Under the pieces are notes generated by a model. The model was not told the DNA's origin. It ran no database searches and worked only from the letters and a program-made list of their open reading frames with translations. 64,000 bases of DNA from Alphaproteobacteria bacterium (GTDB taxonomy: Bacteria > Pseudomonadota > Alphaproteobacteria > Reyranellales > Reyranellaceae), in assembly GCA_947474005.1 (NCBI GenBank), contig CANJHI010000005.1:1-64000 (forward strand), written 5' to 3'. This document shows, piece after piece, positions 28,239 through 36,618 of this stretch (positions are counted from its first letter, which is position 1; each line of letters opens with the position of its first letter). The translations under genes and the position numbers were made by a program.

Positions 28239-28847
28239 CTAGCGACTCGTTCTCAGGAGTTGATCGTAGTCGGCCCGCAACAGGGCGAACAGCAGGTGAT
28301 CGGCCCATTGCCCGTTGATGCGCAGATACTGGCGCGCCAGCCCCTCTTCGTGGAAGCCGACCTTGGCCAATACCCCCTTCGACGGTTCGTTGTGCGGCAG
28401 GCAGGCCGCCTCGAGGCGGTGCAGCCGGAGTTCGTCGAACACGAACGGCAGGGAGGCGCGGAGCGCGTCGGTCATCAGGCCCTGGCCGGCGTAGGGCTGG
28501 CCCATCCAGTAGCCGACCGCGGCAGCCTGGGCGACGCCGCGCCGCACGTTGCTGAGATTGATGCCTCCCACGAGCCGGCGGGTGTCATTGGTGAAGACGA
28601 ACAGCCCGAAGGCCTCGCCCGCCCGCCATTCGCGCACCTGCTGGCGCAGCCGTCGGCGGAAATGGTCGCGGCCGAGCGAATCCTCCGGCCAGGTGGGTTC
28701 CCAAGGTGTGAGAAAAGCCCGGCTGCGGGCCCGCAATTCGGCCCATTCCGCCCAGTCGTCCATGCTCGGCGCGCGCAGAAAGACCCGCCGGCCGGCGATC
28801 CGGGTCATCCCCGACAAGGATAAAGGGACATCGGCGAAACGGAACAT
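28239..28847 (-). CDS. GNAT acetyltransferase, RimJ/RimL-like
   Basis: A 202-residue Gcn5-related N-acetyltransferase. The N-terminal strand-helix (RRVFLRAPSMDDWAEWAEL) is typical of the RimJ group. The acetyl-CoA loop is in VGYWMGQPYAGQGLMTDAL (about 113-131), and LEAACLPHNEPSKGVLAKVGFHEEG is the classic C-terminal half (landmarks HNEPSKGVL and KVGF). RimJ homologues acetylate ribosomal protein or other N-termini. In many alphaproteobacteria a gene of this type follows the thrC-M16 pair; here the AspH-like gene on the other strand separates them. ATG 28847. Confidence 0.85.
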   Translation of the reverse strand: MFRFADVPLSLSGMTRIAGRRVFLRAPSMDDWAEWAELRARSRAFLTPWEPTWPEDSLGRDHFRRRLRQQVREWRAGEAFGLFVFTNDTRRLVGGINLSNVRRGVAQAAAVGYWMGQPYAGQGLMTDALRASLPFVFDELRLHRLEAACLPHNEPSKGVLAKVGFHEEGLARQYLRINGQWADHLLFALLRADYDQLLRTSR

Positions 28848-29013
28848 CTTGGCGCCATAGTAGCGTAGGTTTAGAATTGTTACATGTTTTCCGAGGCTTG
28901 ACGTAGGAAATTGAGACCGTCGGTCGCGGCTTCCGCGTCAATTGTCCCATCTGGCGGCGGCAAATCGGCGTATTAAATAGAAGGCTTGATTTCACGAGGT
29001 CAGGATCTCGACC

Positions 29014-29874
29014 ATGGCAAATGAGTCTCCCCGGGGCGTTGGACAAAAGGGTCGGTTCTACCTGACCAAGAACATCTGGCTGCCGCAGGAGCCGCTCGAG
29101 AACTTCAATCTCAGGCTCTCGGACATGATCGTGCGCCGCATGCCCAAGCTGCCGCTGAGCGGCGAGGACGCCATGCGTGCGTTCCCGATCCTGGGCGAAC
29201 TCAAGAAGAGCCACGACAAGATCAAGGCCGATCTCAGCTACCTGCTGAGCCACCACGAGGAAATCCCGGCCCTGCACGAGGTCCATCCTCGCGACCTCTA
29301 CGTCCCCGGCCGCGCCTGGCGGACCTTCCTGCTCAAGCTCTGGGGCCACGACGTCAAGGAAAACGCCGCCGCGGTGCCCGATACGCTCGAGGCGATCAAC
29401 CGGATCCCCGGCGTCCACACGGCGCTCTTCAGCATCCTGCACGGTTTCGCCGAAATCGAGCCCCACCGCGGGTCGGCCGCCGGCGTCGTCCGCTTCCACT
29501 ATCCGTTGATCGTGCCAACCGAGCCCGAGAAGTGCTGGATCGAGATCGGCGGCCACCACTTCTTCTGGAAGGAAGGCGAACCGCTGGTGTTCGACGACAC
29601 TCGCGAGCACTGGGTGAAGAACCAGACCGACCAGACCCGCGTCGTGCTGATCATCGACTTCAATGCCAACATGCCATTCCCGGTGAACCTCTACACCGGC
29701 CTGCGCTACAACCTCGTCCGCCGCAGCGCCGAAGTGAAGAAGGTCATCGAGCGCGCTTCGATCGGCGTGCCGCCGCGTAACCAAGCAGCAGCACAAACAG
29801 GCGGCGGCCTGATCAGCGGCGCCCGCAGCACAACGGCCGTCCCCGCCGGCGCCCGCAGCGACGAGCGGCATTAG
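29014..29874 (+). CDS. Aspartyl/asparaginyl beta-hydroxylase family protein (LpxO-like)
   Basis: Fe(II)/2-oxoglutarate-dependent hydroxylase. The 286-residue protein has the AspH core in ILHGFAEIEPHRGSAAGVVRFHYPL (landmark EPHRG), GHHFFWKEGEPLVFDDT and REHWVKNQTDQTRVVLIIDF. The two His in EPHRG and EHWVKN are the expected iron ligands, in a fold that lacks the usual third carboxylate. The bacterial relatives include LpxO, which hydroxylates lipid A acyl chains, but protein substrates are also possible. The last 30 residues are Gly/Ala/Ser/Arg-rich and probably disordered. It stands alone on the plus strand; ATG 29014. Confidence 0.82.
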   Translation: MANESPRGVGQKGRFYLTKNIWLPQEPLENFNLRLSDMIVRRMPKLPLSGEDAMRAFPILGELKKSHDKIKADLSYLLSHHEEIPALHEVHPRDLYVPGRAWRTFLLKLWGHDVKENAAAVPDTLEAINRIPGVHTALFSILHGFAEIEPHRGSAAGVVRFHYPLIVPTEPEKCWIEIGGHHFFWKEGEPLVFDDTREHWVKNQTDQTRVVLIIDFNANMPFPVNLYTGLRYNLVRRSAEVKKVIERASIGVPPRNQAAAQTGGGLISGARSTTAVPAGARSDERH

Positions 29875-29918
29875 TCTTTCCGACAAGCATCGAATCTTCC
29901 AAGCTGGCCGACAATATG

Positions 29919-30023
29919 ACCTCATGCTGAGGAGGCCACGGAGTGGCCGTCTCGAAGCATGGGCTACAGCGCGACTGATCCCTACCCTTCGAGACGGCGC
30001 TGCGCGCCTCCTCAGGGTGAGGT
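29919..30023. repeat. 105-bp intergenic palindromic repeat (REP-like)
   Basis: Nested inverted repeats fill the gap between two convergent genes. Outer arms 29919-29935 and 30007-30023 match at 15 of 17 bases (ACCTCA..CTGAGGAGG type). Inner arms CCGTCTCGAAG (29947-29957) and CTTCGAGACGG (29987-29997) are perfect. Size and symmetry suggest a dispersed repeat that may also end transcription from both sides. Confidence 0.7.
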
Positions 30024-30047
30024 GTGCTTGTGTCAGCCGGAAAGACG

Positions 30048-31316
30048 CTAAGCCGCTAGCCTTGCGGCGATGCGGTCGATCGTTTCCAGTCCGTCGATCG
30101 GGCCGAGGGCGGCCAGGGTCAGTTCGCCCTTCAGCAGGCGTCGGGCGACGCGGCGCACGGCGTCCTGGTCGACCGCCTCGATGCGGGCCACGATCTCGGC
30201 ATAGGGAATCGTCCGGCCATGCACGATCAGGTGGCGGGCCGCCTGCTCGCAACGCGCCCCGCTCGATTCGAGGGCCATCAGCGTGCCGGCCTTGATCTGG
30301 TTGCGCGCGCGGATCAGCTCCTGCTCGTTCAGCGTGTCGGCCACGCCGACGAATTCCTCGCACACCGCCGGCACCAGCTCGGCGAGGTCGTCCTCGCCCG
30401 TGCCGGCATAGATGCCGAACAGGCCGCCGTCGGCATAGGCCGTGTTGAAGCAGTGAATGCCGTAGACCAGGCCCCGCTCCTCGCGGATGCGCTGGAACAG
30501 GCGCGAGGACATGCCGCCGCCGAACAGGGTCGAATAGATGGCGAGCGCGAAATAGTCGGGATCGCGATAACCGATACCCTCGCAGCCCAGCACGAGGTGG
30601 GCCTGCTCGAGCACGCGGGTCTCGCGGCCGTCGCCGCCGACGTAGCGCAGTGGCGTGGGCGCAATGGCGTTGGCCGGCGTGCGCGGCACCGAGCCGAAAT
30701 ACTTCTCGGCAAGGTCGACGATGTGGTCGTGCTCGACCCGGCCCGCCGCCGACAGCACCATGTTGGAGGCGGTGTAGTGGCGGGCGAGATAGGCGAAGAG
30801 ATCGTCGCGGCCGATCGCCTCGACCGATTCGGCCGTGCCCAGCACCGGCCGACCGAGCGGCTGGCCGGGCAAGGCTGTCTCCTGGAACTGGTCGAAGATC
30901 AGGTCATCAGGCGTGTCGAGCGCCTGGCCGATCTCCTGCAGGATGACGCCGCGCTCACGCTGCAGCTCGTCCGGATCGAACACCGAATTTCGCAGGATGT
31001 CGGAGATCATCTCGACGCCCAGCGCCACGTCTTCCTTGAGGACCGAGGCGTGGTAGGCGGTCATCTCGCGGCCGGTATAGGCATTGAGACTGCCGCCGAC
31101 GTTCTCGATTTCCTCGGCGATGGCGCGGGCGCTGCGTGTCCTGGTGCCCTTGAAGGCCATGTGCTCGAGCATGTGCGCCATGCCGTTCAGCTCGGCGCTC
31201 TCGTGCCGCGTCCCGCAGGCGACCCAGATTCCGAGGGAGGCAGACTCGACCTCCGGCATCGCGTCGACGGCAATGCGCAGGCCGTTGCCGAGGGTGGTGA
31301 CCTTGACGTCGCTCAT
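30048..31316 (-). CDS. M16-family zinc peptidase (PqqL/mitochondrial processing peptidase-like)
   Basis: Zinc metallopeptidase of the pitrilysin group. The 422-residue protein has the inverted zinc motif HMLEH at residues 48-52 with the third ligand Glu in the helix VILQEIGQAL (about 126-135), and the C-terminal half with the R/Y pair region (RLFQRIREERGLVYGIHCF). It resembles the beta subunit of mitochondrial processing peptidase, a relationship typical of alphaproteobacterial homologues. Cytosolic location is suggested by lack of a signal peptide. ATG 31316 overlaps the thrC stop (ATGA); thrC-M16 is a conserved pair in alphaproteobacteria. Confidence 0.93.
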   Translation of the reverse strand: MSDVKVTTLGNGLRIAVDAMPEVESASLGIWVACGTRHESAELNGMAHMLEHMAFKGTRTRSARAIAEEIENVGGSLNAYTGREMTAYHASVLKEDVALGVEMISDILRNSVFDPDELQRERGVILQEIGQALDTPDDLIFDQFQETALPGQPLGRPVLGTAESVEAIGRDDLFAYLARHYTASNMVLSAAGRVEHDHIVDLAEKYFGSVPRTPANAIAPTPLRYVGGDGRETRVLEQAHLVLGCEGIGYRDPDYFALAIYSTLFGGGMSSRLFQRIREERGLVYGIHCFNTAYADGGLFGIYAGTGEDDLAELVPAVCEEFVGVADTLNEQELIRARNQIKAGTLMALESSGARCEQAARHLIVHGRTIPYAEIVARIEAVDQDAVRRVARRLLKGELTLAALGPIDGLETIDRIAARLAA

Positions 31317-32755
31317 GACCGCACCTTGGCGCGGACAGGAGCCTGTGACGTTGCTCGGCGTTCGTCGATCATCGCCTTGAGTGCCTCCACATCGTTGGGT
31401 AGTCCATCGAGACGCTCGGCTCGGTCCATGAGGTCGCCCAGCCTCGCCGGCAGCTTTGGCCGCTCGCCGGTGGCCTTCTCGACGGCGTCCGGGAATTTGG
31501 CGGGATGCGCGGTGGCCAGGACCACCATTGGAACCGAGGTATCGCGGCGGTGCTGCTGCGCCACGGCATAGCCCACCGCGGTGTGCGGATCGATGGTCTC
31601 GCCGAAGCACCTGTAGCAGTCGGCAATGGCGGCCAGCGTGGCGGGCTCGTCGACGCGGCCGGCATCGAACAGTTGGCGCACGCCAGCGAGCGCGTTGGCG
31701 CCGACTTTCAGCGTGCCGGTGCTGCGGAAAGCGGTCATGGCATCGGCCAGGGTCACACCGTTGCGGTCGTAGAGATCGAACAACAGGCGCTCGAAGTTGC
31801 TCGACACCTGGATGTCCATGCTGGGGCTGTAGGTCGGCACGACCTCCGACATGGTCATGACGCCCGTCTCGAAGAAGCGCGCCAGGATGTCGTTGCTGTT
31901 GGCGCCGACCACGAAGTGCGACACCGGAAGGCCCATCTGCTTGGCGGCGTAGCCCGCATAGACGTTGCCGAAGTTGCCGCTGGGCACCGTGAAGGCCACG
32001 GGCCGGTCGGGCGCGCCGAGTTTCAGGGCGGCCCAGAAGTAATAGACGATCTGCGCCATCACGCGGGCGAAGTTGATCGAGTTCACCGCCGTCAGCGCAT
32101 GACGGTCGCGGAAGGCGAGATCGTTGAAGCAGGCCTTGGCGAGATCCTGGCAATCGTCGAACGTGCCCTGGATGGCGATGTTGTGGACGTTGGGCGCCAA
32201 TACCGTCGTCATCTGCCGGCGCTGAACCTCGCTCACCCGGCCGTGCGGGAAGAGCATGAAGATGTCGATCGTCTTGCGATCGCGCACCGCCTCGATGGCG
32301 GCCGAGCCGGTGTCGCCCGAGGTGGCGCCGACGATGGTGGCGTGCCGGTTTCGGGCGGTGAGCGTGTGGTCGAGCATGCGGCCGAGGAGCTGCAGCGCCA
32401 CGTCCTTGAAGGCGAGCGTCGGGCCGTGGAACAGCTCCATCAGATGCAGCCCTGAATCGCCCAGCGGCTTCACCGGCGCCACATCAGGCGTCTCGAACGA
32501 CGCATAGGCTTCGGCGATCAGGCGGCGGAAGGTCGCCTCGTCGAACGTGTCGCCGACGAAGGGCCGCATGATGCGGAAGGCCAGCTCGGTGTAGCCGAGG
32601 CCCTTCATCGCGGCGATCTCGGCCTTGCTGAATTGCGGCCATTCGGCCGGCAGATAGAGGCCGCCGTCGCGGGCCAGACCCGCGAGCATGATGTCCTCGA
32701 AGCCGAGCGGCGCGGGTTCCCCCTGCGAGCCGTGGCGGGTGCTGATGTAACGCAA
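31313..32755 (-). CDS. thrC: Threonine synthase
   Basis: PLP enzyme that converts O-phospho-L-homoserine to L-threonine, the last step of threonine biosynthesis. The 480-residue length is that of the long (type II) proteobacterial form. The N-terminus MRYISTRHG is family-typical. The PLP lysine is Lys117 in HGPTLAFKDVALQLLG, and the phosphate-binding GATSGDTGSAAIEA follows. Translation appears to start at TTG (32755), supported by a GGAG ribosome-binding site a few bases upstream and by the family N-terminus; no suitable ATG exists nearby. It is translationally coupled to the M16 peptidase gene. Confidence 0.96.
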   Translation of the reverse strand: MRYISTRHGSQGEPAPLGFEDIMLAGLARDGGLYLPAEWPQFSKAEIAAMKGLGYTELAFRIMRPFVGDTFDEATFRRLIAEAYASFETPDVAPVKPLGDSGLHLMELFHGPTLAFKDVALQLLGRMLDHTLTARNRHATIVGATSGDTGSAAIEAVRDRKTIDIFMLFPHGRVSEVQRRQMTTVLAPNVHNIAIQGTFDDCQDLAKACFNDLAFRDRHALTAVNSINFARVMAQIVYYFWAALKLGAPDRPVAFTVPSGNFGNVYAGYAAKQMGLPVSHFVVGANSNDILARFFETGVMTMSEVVPTYSPSMDIQVSSNFERLLFDLYDRNGVTLADAMTAFRSTGTLKVGANALAGVRQLFDAGRVDEPATLAAIADCYRCFGETIDPHTAVGYAVAQQHRRDTSVPMVVLATAHPAKFPDAVEKATGERPKLPARLGDLMDRAERLDGLPNDVEALKAMIDERRATSQAPVRAKVRS

Positions 32756-32793
32756 AATGAAGCTCCGGTTACGCGGCCGTCATGCCAGGTGGG

Positions 32794-33045
32794 TTATGCC
32801 ACTTGGCGGCAGGCCTCGTGGTCCTTGCGGACACGCTTGGTGGAGGCTGGATTCTTGGCCAGCATCTTCTCGGGGCGGGTCGGGCGTTTGACCAGATCGC
32901 CGCCGCAGTTCGGGCAATGACCGCCCAGACGAGTTCGCGCGCAGTCCGTGCAGAATGTGCACTCGAAGGTGCAGATCAAGGCATCGGACGCGCCGTTGGG
33001 CAGGTCTTTGTCGCAGCATTCGCAGTTAGGGCGCAGGTCGAGCAT
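32794..33045 (-). CDS. DUF1272 zinc-finger-like small protein
   Basis: An 83-residue protein rich in cysteine pairs: CECC (residues 8-11), CTFECTFCTDC (25-35) and CPNC (44-47), arranged like a RING-type treble clef. The start MLDLRPNCECCDKDLP and the ICTFECTFC core are the DUF1272 signature. Function is unknown; metal binding is likely from the Cys pattern. It lies 9 bp downstream of the carboxypeptidase gene and 38 bp upstream of thrC, on the same strand, probably in the same transcript. Confidence 0.85.
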   Translation of the reverse strand: MLDLRPNCECCDKDLPNGASDALICTFECTFCTDCARTRLGGHCPNCGGDLVKRPTRPEKMLAKNPASTKRVRKDHEACRQVA

Positions 33046-33054
33046 GGCTCTCTC

Positions 33055-34557
33055 TTACGCCGAGAGGTAACGGCTTTCCAGATGCGCCTTGAAGGCAGCA
33101 ACGCCCAGGCCCGAGCCGGTGGCGGCCGTCAGGATCTCGTCGGTCCCGGCAATCGAGCCCTTGCTGTGAACATTGGCCCGCAACCAGCCCAGCAGGGGCG
33201 CGAAATCACCCCTTCCGATGGCTTCCAGCAGGCCCGGCACGGCCCGGCGGGCGGCGGCGAAAAGCTGAGCCGCCGCCAGGGCGCCCATCGTGTAGGTCGG
33301 GAAATAGCCCCAGCCGCCATCCGGCCAATGGATGTCCTGCAGGCAACCCAGCGCATCGTCGGGCGGCACCACGCCCAGCAATTCACGCATACCGTCGTTC
33401 CAGGCGCCCGGCAGGTCGGCCAGCGCCAGATCGCCCGCCAGCATCGCGCGCTCCAGCCGGTAGCGCAGCATGACGTGCAGCGGATAGGTCACCTCGTCGG
33501 CGTCGACGCGGATGAAGCCCGGCGCGACGCGCGTGTAGAGGCGATGGATGTTGTCTTCCGTCCAGGCCGGTCCATCCTTGCCGAAGGCCGCACGCATGCG
33601 GGGGGCGGCGAAGTCGATGAAGGACCGGCCGCGGCAGGCCTGCATCTCCATCAGCAGCGACTGGCTTTCGTGCAGCACCATGCCGCGCGCGTTGCCGACC
33701 GGCTGACGCCGCCAGTCGCGCGGCAGGCCGGCTTCGTAGAGGCCGTGCCCGGTCTCGTGCAGGGTGCCCATCAGGGCGCGGGCGAAATCGGCCTCGTCGT
33801 AACGCGTGGTGATGCGCACGTCGTCGGCGGTGCCGCCGGTGAAGGGATGGGCGGAGACGTCGAGCCGTCCATGATGAAAATCGAAGCCGATGATGCGGAT
33901 CAGCTCCTCGCCCAGCCTGCGCTGGGCATCGACCGGGAAAGGTCCGTCGAGGTCGAGCGGCGCTGGGGCACTGCGCTGGCGTTCGAGAACGCGGCCGAGC
34001 AGCTCCGGCAGGAAAGCGCGCAGTTCGCCGAACAGCACGTCAACGCGCGCTGCGCGCCCGCCGGGCTCGAATTCGTCGAGCAGCGCGTCGTAGAGCGACG
34101 TCCCGAGGGCGGCAGCCTTGGCCTCGCCGACCCGGCGCATGATCGTCAGCACTTCGGTGAGCGTGGGCAGCAGTGATTTGAAATCGGCGTTCGTCTTGGC
34201 CGTCCGCCAGGCATGCTCGCAGGCATTGCAGGCGCGTGAACGGGCCTCGACGAGATCGGCCGGCAGGGCGCTCTCGTGCACCCACGACCGGCGCATCTCG
34301 CGCAGGTTGGCCGCCCGCCAGGGATCCAGCGCGCCCTTGCCCTCTTCCGCCCGCGACAGCAGGTCGGGCATGTCGGCGGCGGAAATGATCTCGTGGGCGA
34401 TGACACCCAGGGTCGCGAGCTGATCGGCGCGGTCTTCGCTGGCGCCGTCGGGCATCATGGTCGAGCGATCCCAGTTCAGAATCGCGCCGGCGCGGTTGAC
34501 CGCGCTCATGCGCGCGAAGCGGCGCTCGAGTTCGGCATAAGGGTCATTGGTGATCAT
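33055..34557 (-). CDS. Carboxypeptidase M32 (carboxypeptidase Taq family)
   Basis: Zinc metallocarboxypeptidase that removes C-terminal residues from peptides, probably in the cytoplasm because no signal peptide is present. The 500-residue length fits M32. The HExxH motif is HETGH at 267-271 (MGTLHETGHGLYEAGL), followed by the family motif HESQS (VLHESQSLLMEMQ) that supplies the third ligand. The N-terminal AILNWDRSTMMPDGA is also typical. ATG 34557 overlaps the SURF1 stop (ATGA), so it is translated with the oxidase assembly genes although it has no known part in that process. Confidence 0.95.
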   Translation of the reverse strand: MITNDPYAELERRFARMSAVNRAGAILNWDRSTMMPDGASEDRADQLATLGVIAHEIISAADMPDLLSRAEEGKGALDPWRAANLREMRRSWVHESALPADLVEARSRACNACEHAWRTAKTNADFKSLLPTLTEVLTIMRRVGEAKAAALGTSLYDALLDEFEPGGRAARVDVLFGELRAFLPELLGRVLERQRSAPAPLDLDGPFPVDAQRRLGEELIRIIGFDFHHGRLDVSAHPFTGGTADDVRITTRYDEADFARALMGTLHETGHGLYEAGLPRDWRRQPVGNARGMVLHESQSLLMEMQACRGRSFIDFAAPRMRAAFGKDGPAWTEDNIHRLYTRVAPGFIRVDADEVTYPLHVMLRYRLERAMLAGDLALADLPGAWNDGMRELLGVVPPDDALGCLQDIHWPDGGWGYFPTYTMGALAAAQLFAAARRAVPGLLEAIGRGDFAPLLGWLRANVHSKGSIAGTDEILTAATGSGLGVAAFKAHLESRYLSA

Positions 34558-35297
34558 GGCTTCTTCGTCCGGCCGGCGATCGTGAGCCGGCCGTTCTCCC
34601 AGTGATAGGCCAGATAGACGCCGGCCATCGCCAGCGCGATCAGGAACCAGGTGATGGCGTACTGCAGGTGGTCGTTGGGAATGTCGAGGCGCGTCTGGCC
34701 GCCGATCGGCACGCCGCCCGGATTGGGCGCCGCATCGGCGTCGAGGAAGAAGGCGTCGAGCTTGGGATCGGACGGCGCGCCTGCCATCCGGCGCATCAGC
34801 GGCACGTCGACGTGAAACCAGACGTTCTTGTCCGGCGCGTTTTCAGGTGCGAACTGCCGGCGCTCCTGGTTGCGGCGCACGATGCCGGTGAGTTCGACGC
34901 GGCCGGGAACCTGGCCTTCGGCCCGCTTCGCCGGCTCCTTCTTCTCCGAGGGAATCCAGCCGCGATCGAACAGCACGATCTTGCCGTCGTCGGTCTTGAA
35001 GGCCGTCACGAGCTGGAGCCCGACCTTGTTCTTGAGGCTGCGCGCGGCGAGATGGAATTCCTTGTCGTGCAGGAACGATCCGGCGACCTTCACGCGGCCG
35101 TACTCATGGCGTAGCGGGTCACCCTTGAGCAGTTCGTCGAGCGGGAGCGGCGCCGCCGCCTGGTTCGCGGCCATGCGATCGAGGATATCGCGCTTCCACT
35201 CGCGGCGTTCCATCTGCCAGACGCCCAGCGTCAGCGACAGCACGAGGATCGGCAGCGAAATGAGCGTTGGCCACAGGGCCGGCCTCAAGCTGATCAT
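34554..35297 (-). CDS. Cytochrome oxidase assembly protein SURF1
   Basis: Inner-membrane assembly factor that helps insert haem a into subunit I of cytochrome c oxidase. The 247-residue protein has the expected two transmembrane helices at the ends (LISLPILVLSLTLGVWQMERREWK at the N-terminus, landmark LGVWQMERREWK; YAITWFLIALAMAGVYLAYHW near the C-terminus) and a large periplasmic domain with VLFDRGWIP. It lies between DUF983 (10 bp) and the M32 gene (overlap) within the oxidase cluster. Confidence 0.95.
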   Translation of the reverse strand: MISLRPALWPTLISLPILVLSLTLGVWQMERREWKRDILDRMAANQAAAPLPLDELLKGDPLRHEYGRVKVAGSFLHDKEFHLAARSLKNKVGLQLVTAFKTDDGKIVLFDRGWIPSEKKEPAKRAEGQVPGRVELTGIVRRNQERRQFAPENAPDKNVWFHVDVPLMRRMAGAPSDPKLDAFFLDADAAPNPGGVPIGGQTRLDIPNDHLQYAITWFLIALAMAGVYLAYHWENGRLTIAGRTKKP

Positions 35298-35307
35298 CCC
35301 GGTTTCC

Positions 35308-35670
35308 TTATTCGTCGAGCGCGGTCGAGCGGTGCGTGTATTGCTGGGCGACCAGCAGCGCCTTCAGGACGCGCAGAAACCACACCGCCAGGCCGAAGGT
35401 GAGCGGTCCCCAGATCAGGACGTGCAGCCACCACGGCGGCTCGTAGCGGAACTCGACCCAGAAGACGAGGATCATGATGATGGCGCCCAGCCCCAGGATC
35501 ACGAACACAGCCGGCCCGTCGCCGGCGTCGTTACCGCGCAGGTCGAGATCGCACACCGCGCAGCGGTCGACGATGGTCAGCAGGCCGCGGAACAGCCGGC
35601 CGCGGCCGCAGCGCGGGCAGGCACCGCGGAGCGCGACGTCGGGCGGCGATTGACGCGGCCACTCGGCCAT
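35308..35670 (-). CDS. DUF983 membrane protein
   Basis: A 120-residue protein with an N-terminal Cys4 motif (ACPRCGRGRLF and DRCAVCDLDL, about residues 17-45) and two membrane helices (VFVILGLGAIIMILVFWVEF; LIWGPLTFGLAVWFLRVL). DUF983 genes are consistently found between cox3 and SURF1 in alphaproteobacteria and are presumed to help oxidase assembly, perhaps in metal handling; this is not proven. ATG 35670 lies 69 bp after the ctaE stop. Confidence 0.9.
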   Translation of the reverse strand: MAEWPRQSPPDVALRGACPRCGRGRLFRGLLTIVDRCAVCDLDLRGNDAGDGPAVFVILGLGAIIMILVFWVEFRYEPPWWLHVLIWGPLTFGLAVWFLRVLKALLVAQQYTHRSTALDE

Positions 35671-35739
35671 CTCGGGCTCCCCAAAAGGCGAACCGCCGGG
35701 GAGCGCCCGGCGGTTCCAAGGATAGTCCGCTTCAAGCGG

Positions 35740-36618
35740 TCAGTGCAGCGCGATCGGCGCCTTGCCGGCGCCCCACCAGTAGATGCAGAAGAACAGGAAC
35801 AGCCACACCACGTCGACGAAGTGCCAATACCAGGCGGCGGCCTCGAAACCGAAATGCTGCTTGGGCTTGAACTGGCCGTCCATCGCCCGGAACAGGCAGA
35901 CGAGCAGGAACGTCGTGCCGACGAAGACATGGAAGCCATGGAAGCCGGTCGCCATGAAGAAGGTCGACGAATAGATGCCGTCGCGGAAGCCGAACGGGGC
36001 GTGCATGTATTCGTAGAGCTGGATGCTCGTGAAGCAGACGCCCAGTACGACCGTGAGGATCAGGCCGCGCACGGCATCGCGCTTGTTGCCTTCGACGATG
36101 GCGTGATGCGCCCACGTCACCGTGGTGCCCGAAAGCAGCAGGATCAGCGTGTTCATCAGCGGCAGATCGAACGGCGCGATGATGCTGATGCCCTTGGGCG
36201 GCCAGACACCTCCGGTCGCCTCGGCGCGGACCGGCATCTCGGGCGAATTGGGATAGAGCGACGCGTCGAAGAACGCCCAGAAGAAGGCGGCGAAGAACAG
36301 GATCTCGGAGGCGATGAAAAGGATCATGCCGTAGCGCAGGCCGAGCTGGACCACCGCGGTGTGATAGGTACGCGATTCGACGATGACGTCACGCCACCAC
36401 CACCACATGACGGCGAAGATGACGAGGAAGCCCGGCACCACGACCCACCACTGGACCACCTTGACGATGCTCTCGACGCCCTTGCCGAGCATGTCGGGAT
36501 GCATGCCCAAGGCAGCGCCCATCGCCAACATCAGCGCGCCGATCGCACCGATCGCCGGCCACGGGCTGGGGTCGACGAGATGATACGGATGCTTCGGTGT
36601 GCCTTCGGCCATATTCAT
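35740..36618 (-). CDS. ctaE: Cytochrome c oxidase subunit III
   Basis: Seven-helix subunit III of aa3-type cytochrome c oxidase; it stabilises the proton-uptake path of subunit I. The 292-residue protein includes the signatures HPYHLVDPSPWP at the N-terminus, LFIASEILFFAAFFWAFFDASL, and the C-terminal HVFVGTTFLLVCL and WYWHFVDVVWLFLFFCIYWWG stretches, all diagnostic. ATG 36618 overlaps the ctaG stop (ATGA); a second ATG two codons later is possible. Confidence 0.97.
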   Translation of the reverse strand: MNMAEGTPKHPYHLVDPSPWPAIGAIGALMLAMGAALGMHPDMLGKGVESIVKVVQWWVVVPGFLVIFAVMWWWWRDVIVESRTYHTAVVQLGLRYGMILFIASEILFFAAFFWAFFDASLYPNSPEMPVRAEATGGVWPPKGISIIAPFDLPLMNTLILLLSGTTVTWAHHAIVEGNKRDAVRGLILTVVLGVCFTSIQLYEYMHAPFGFRDGIYSSTFFMATGFHGFHVFVGTTFLLVCLFRAMDGQFKPKQHFGFEAAAWYWHFVDVVWLFLFFCIYWWGAGKAPIALH

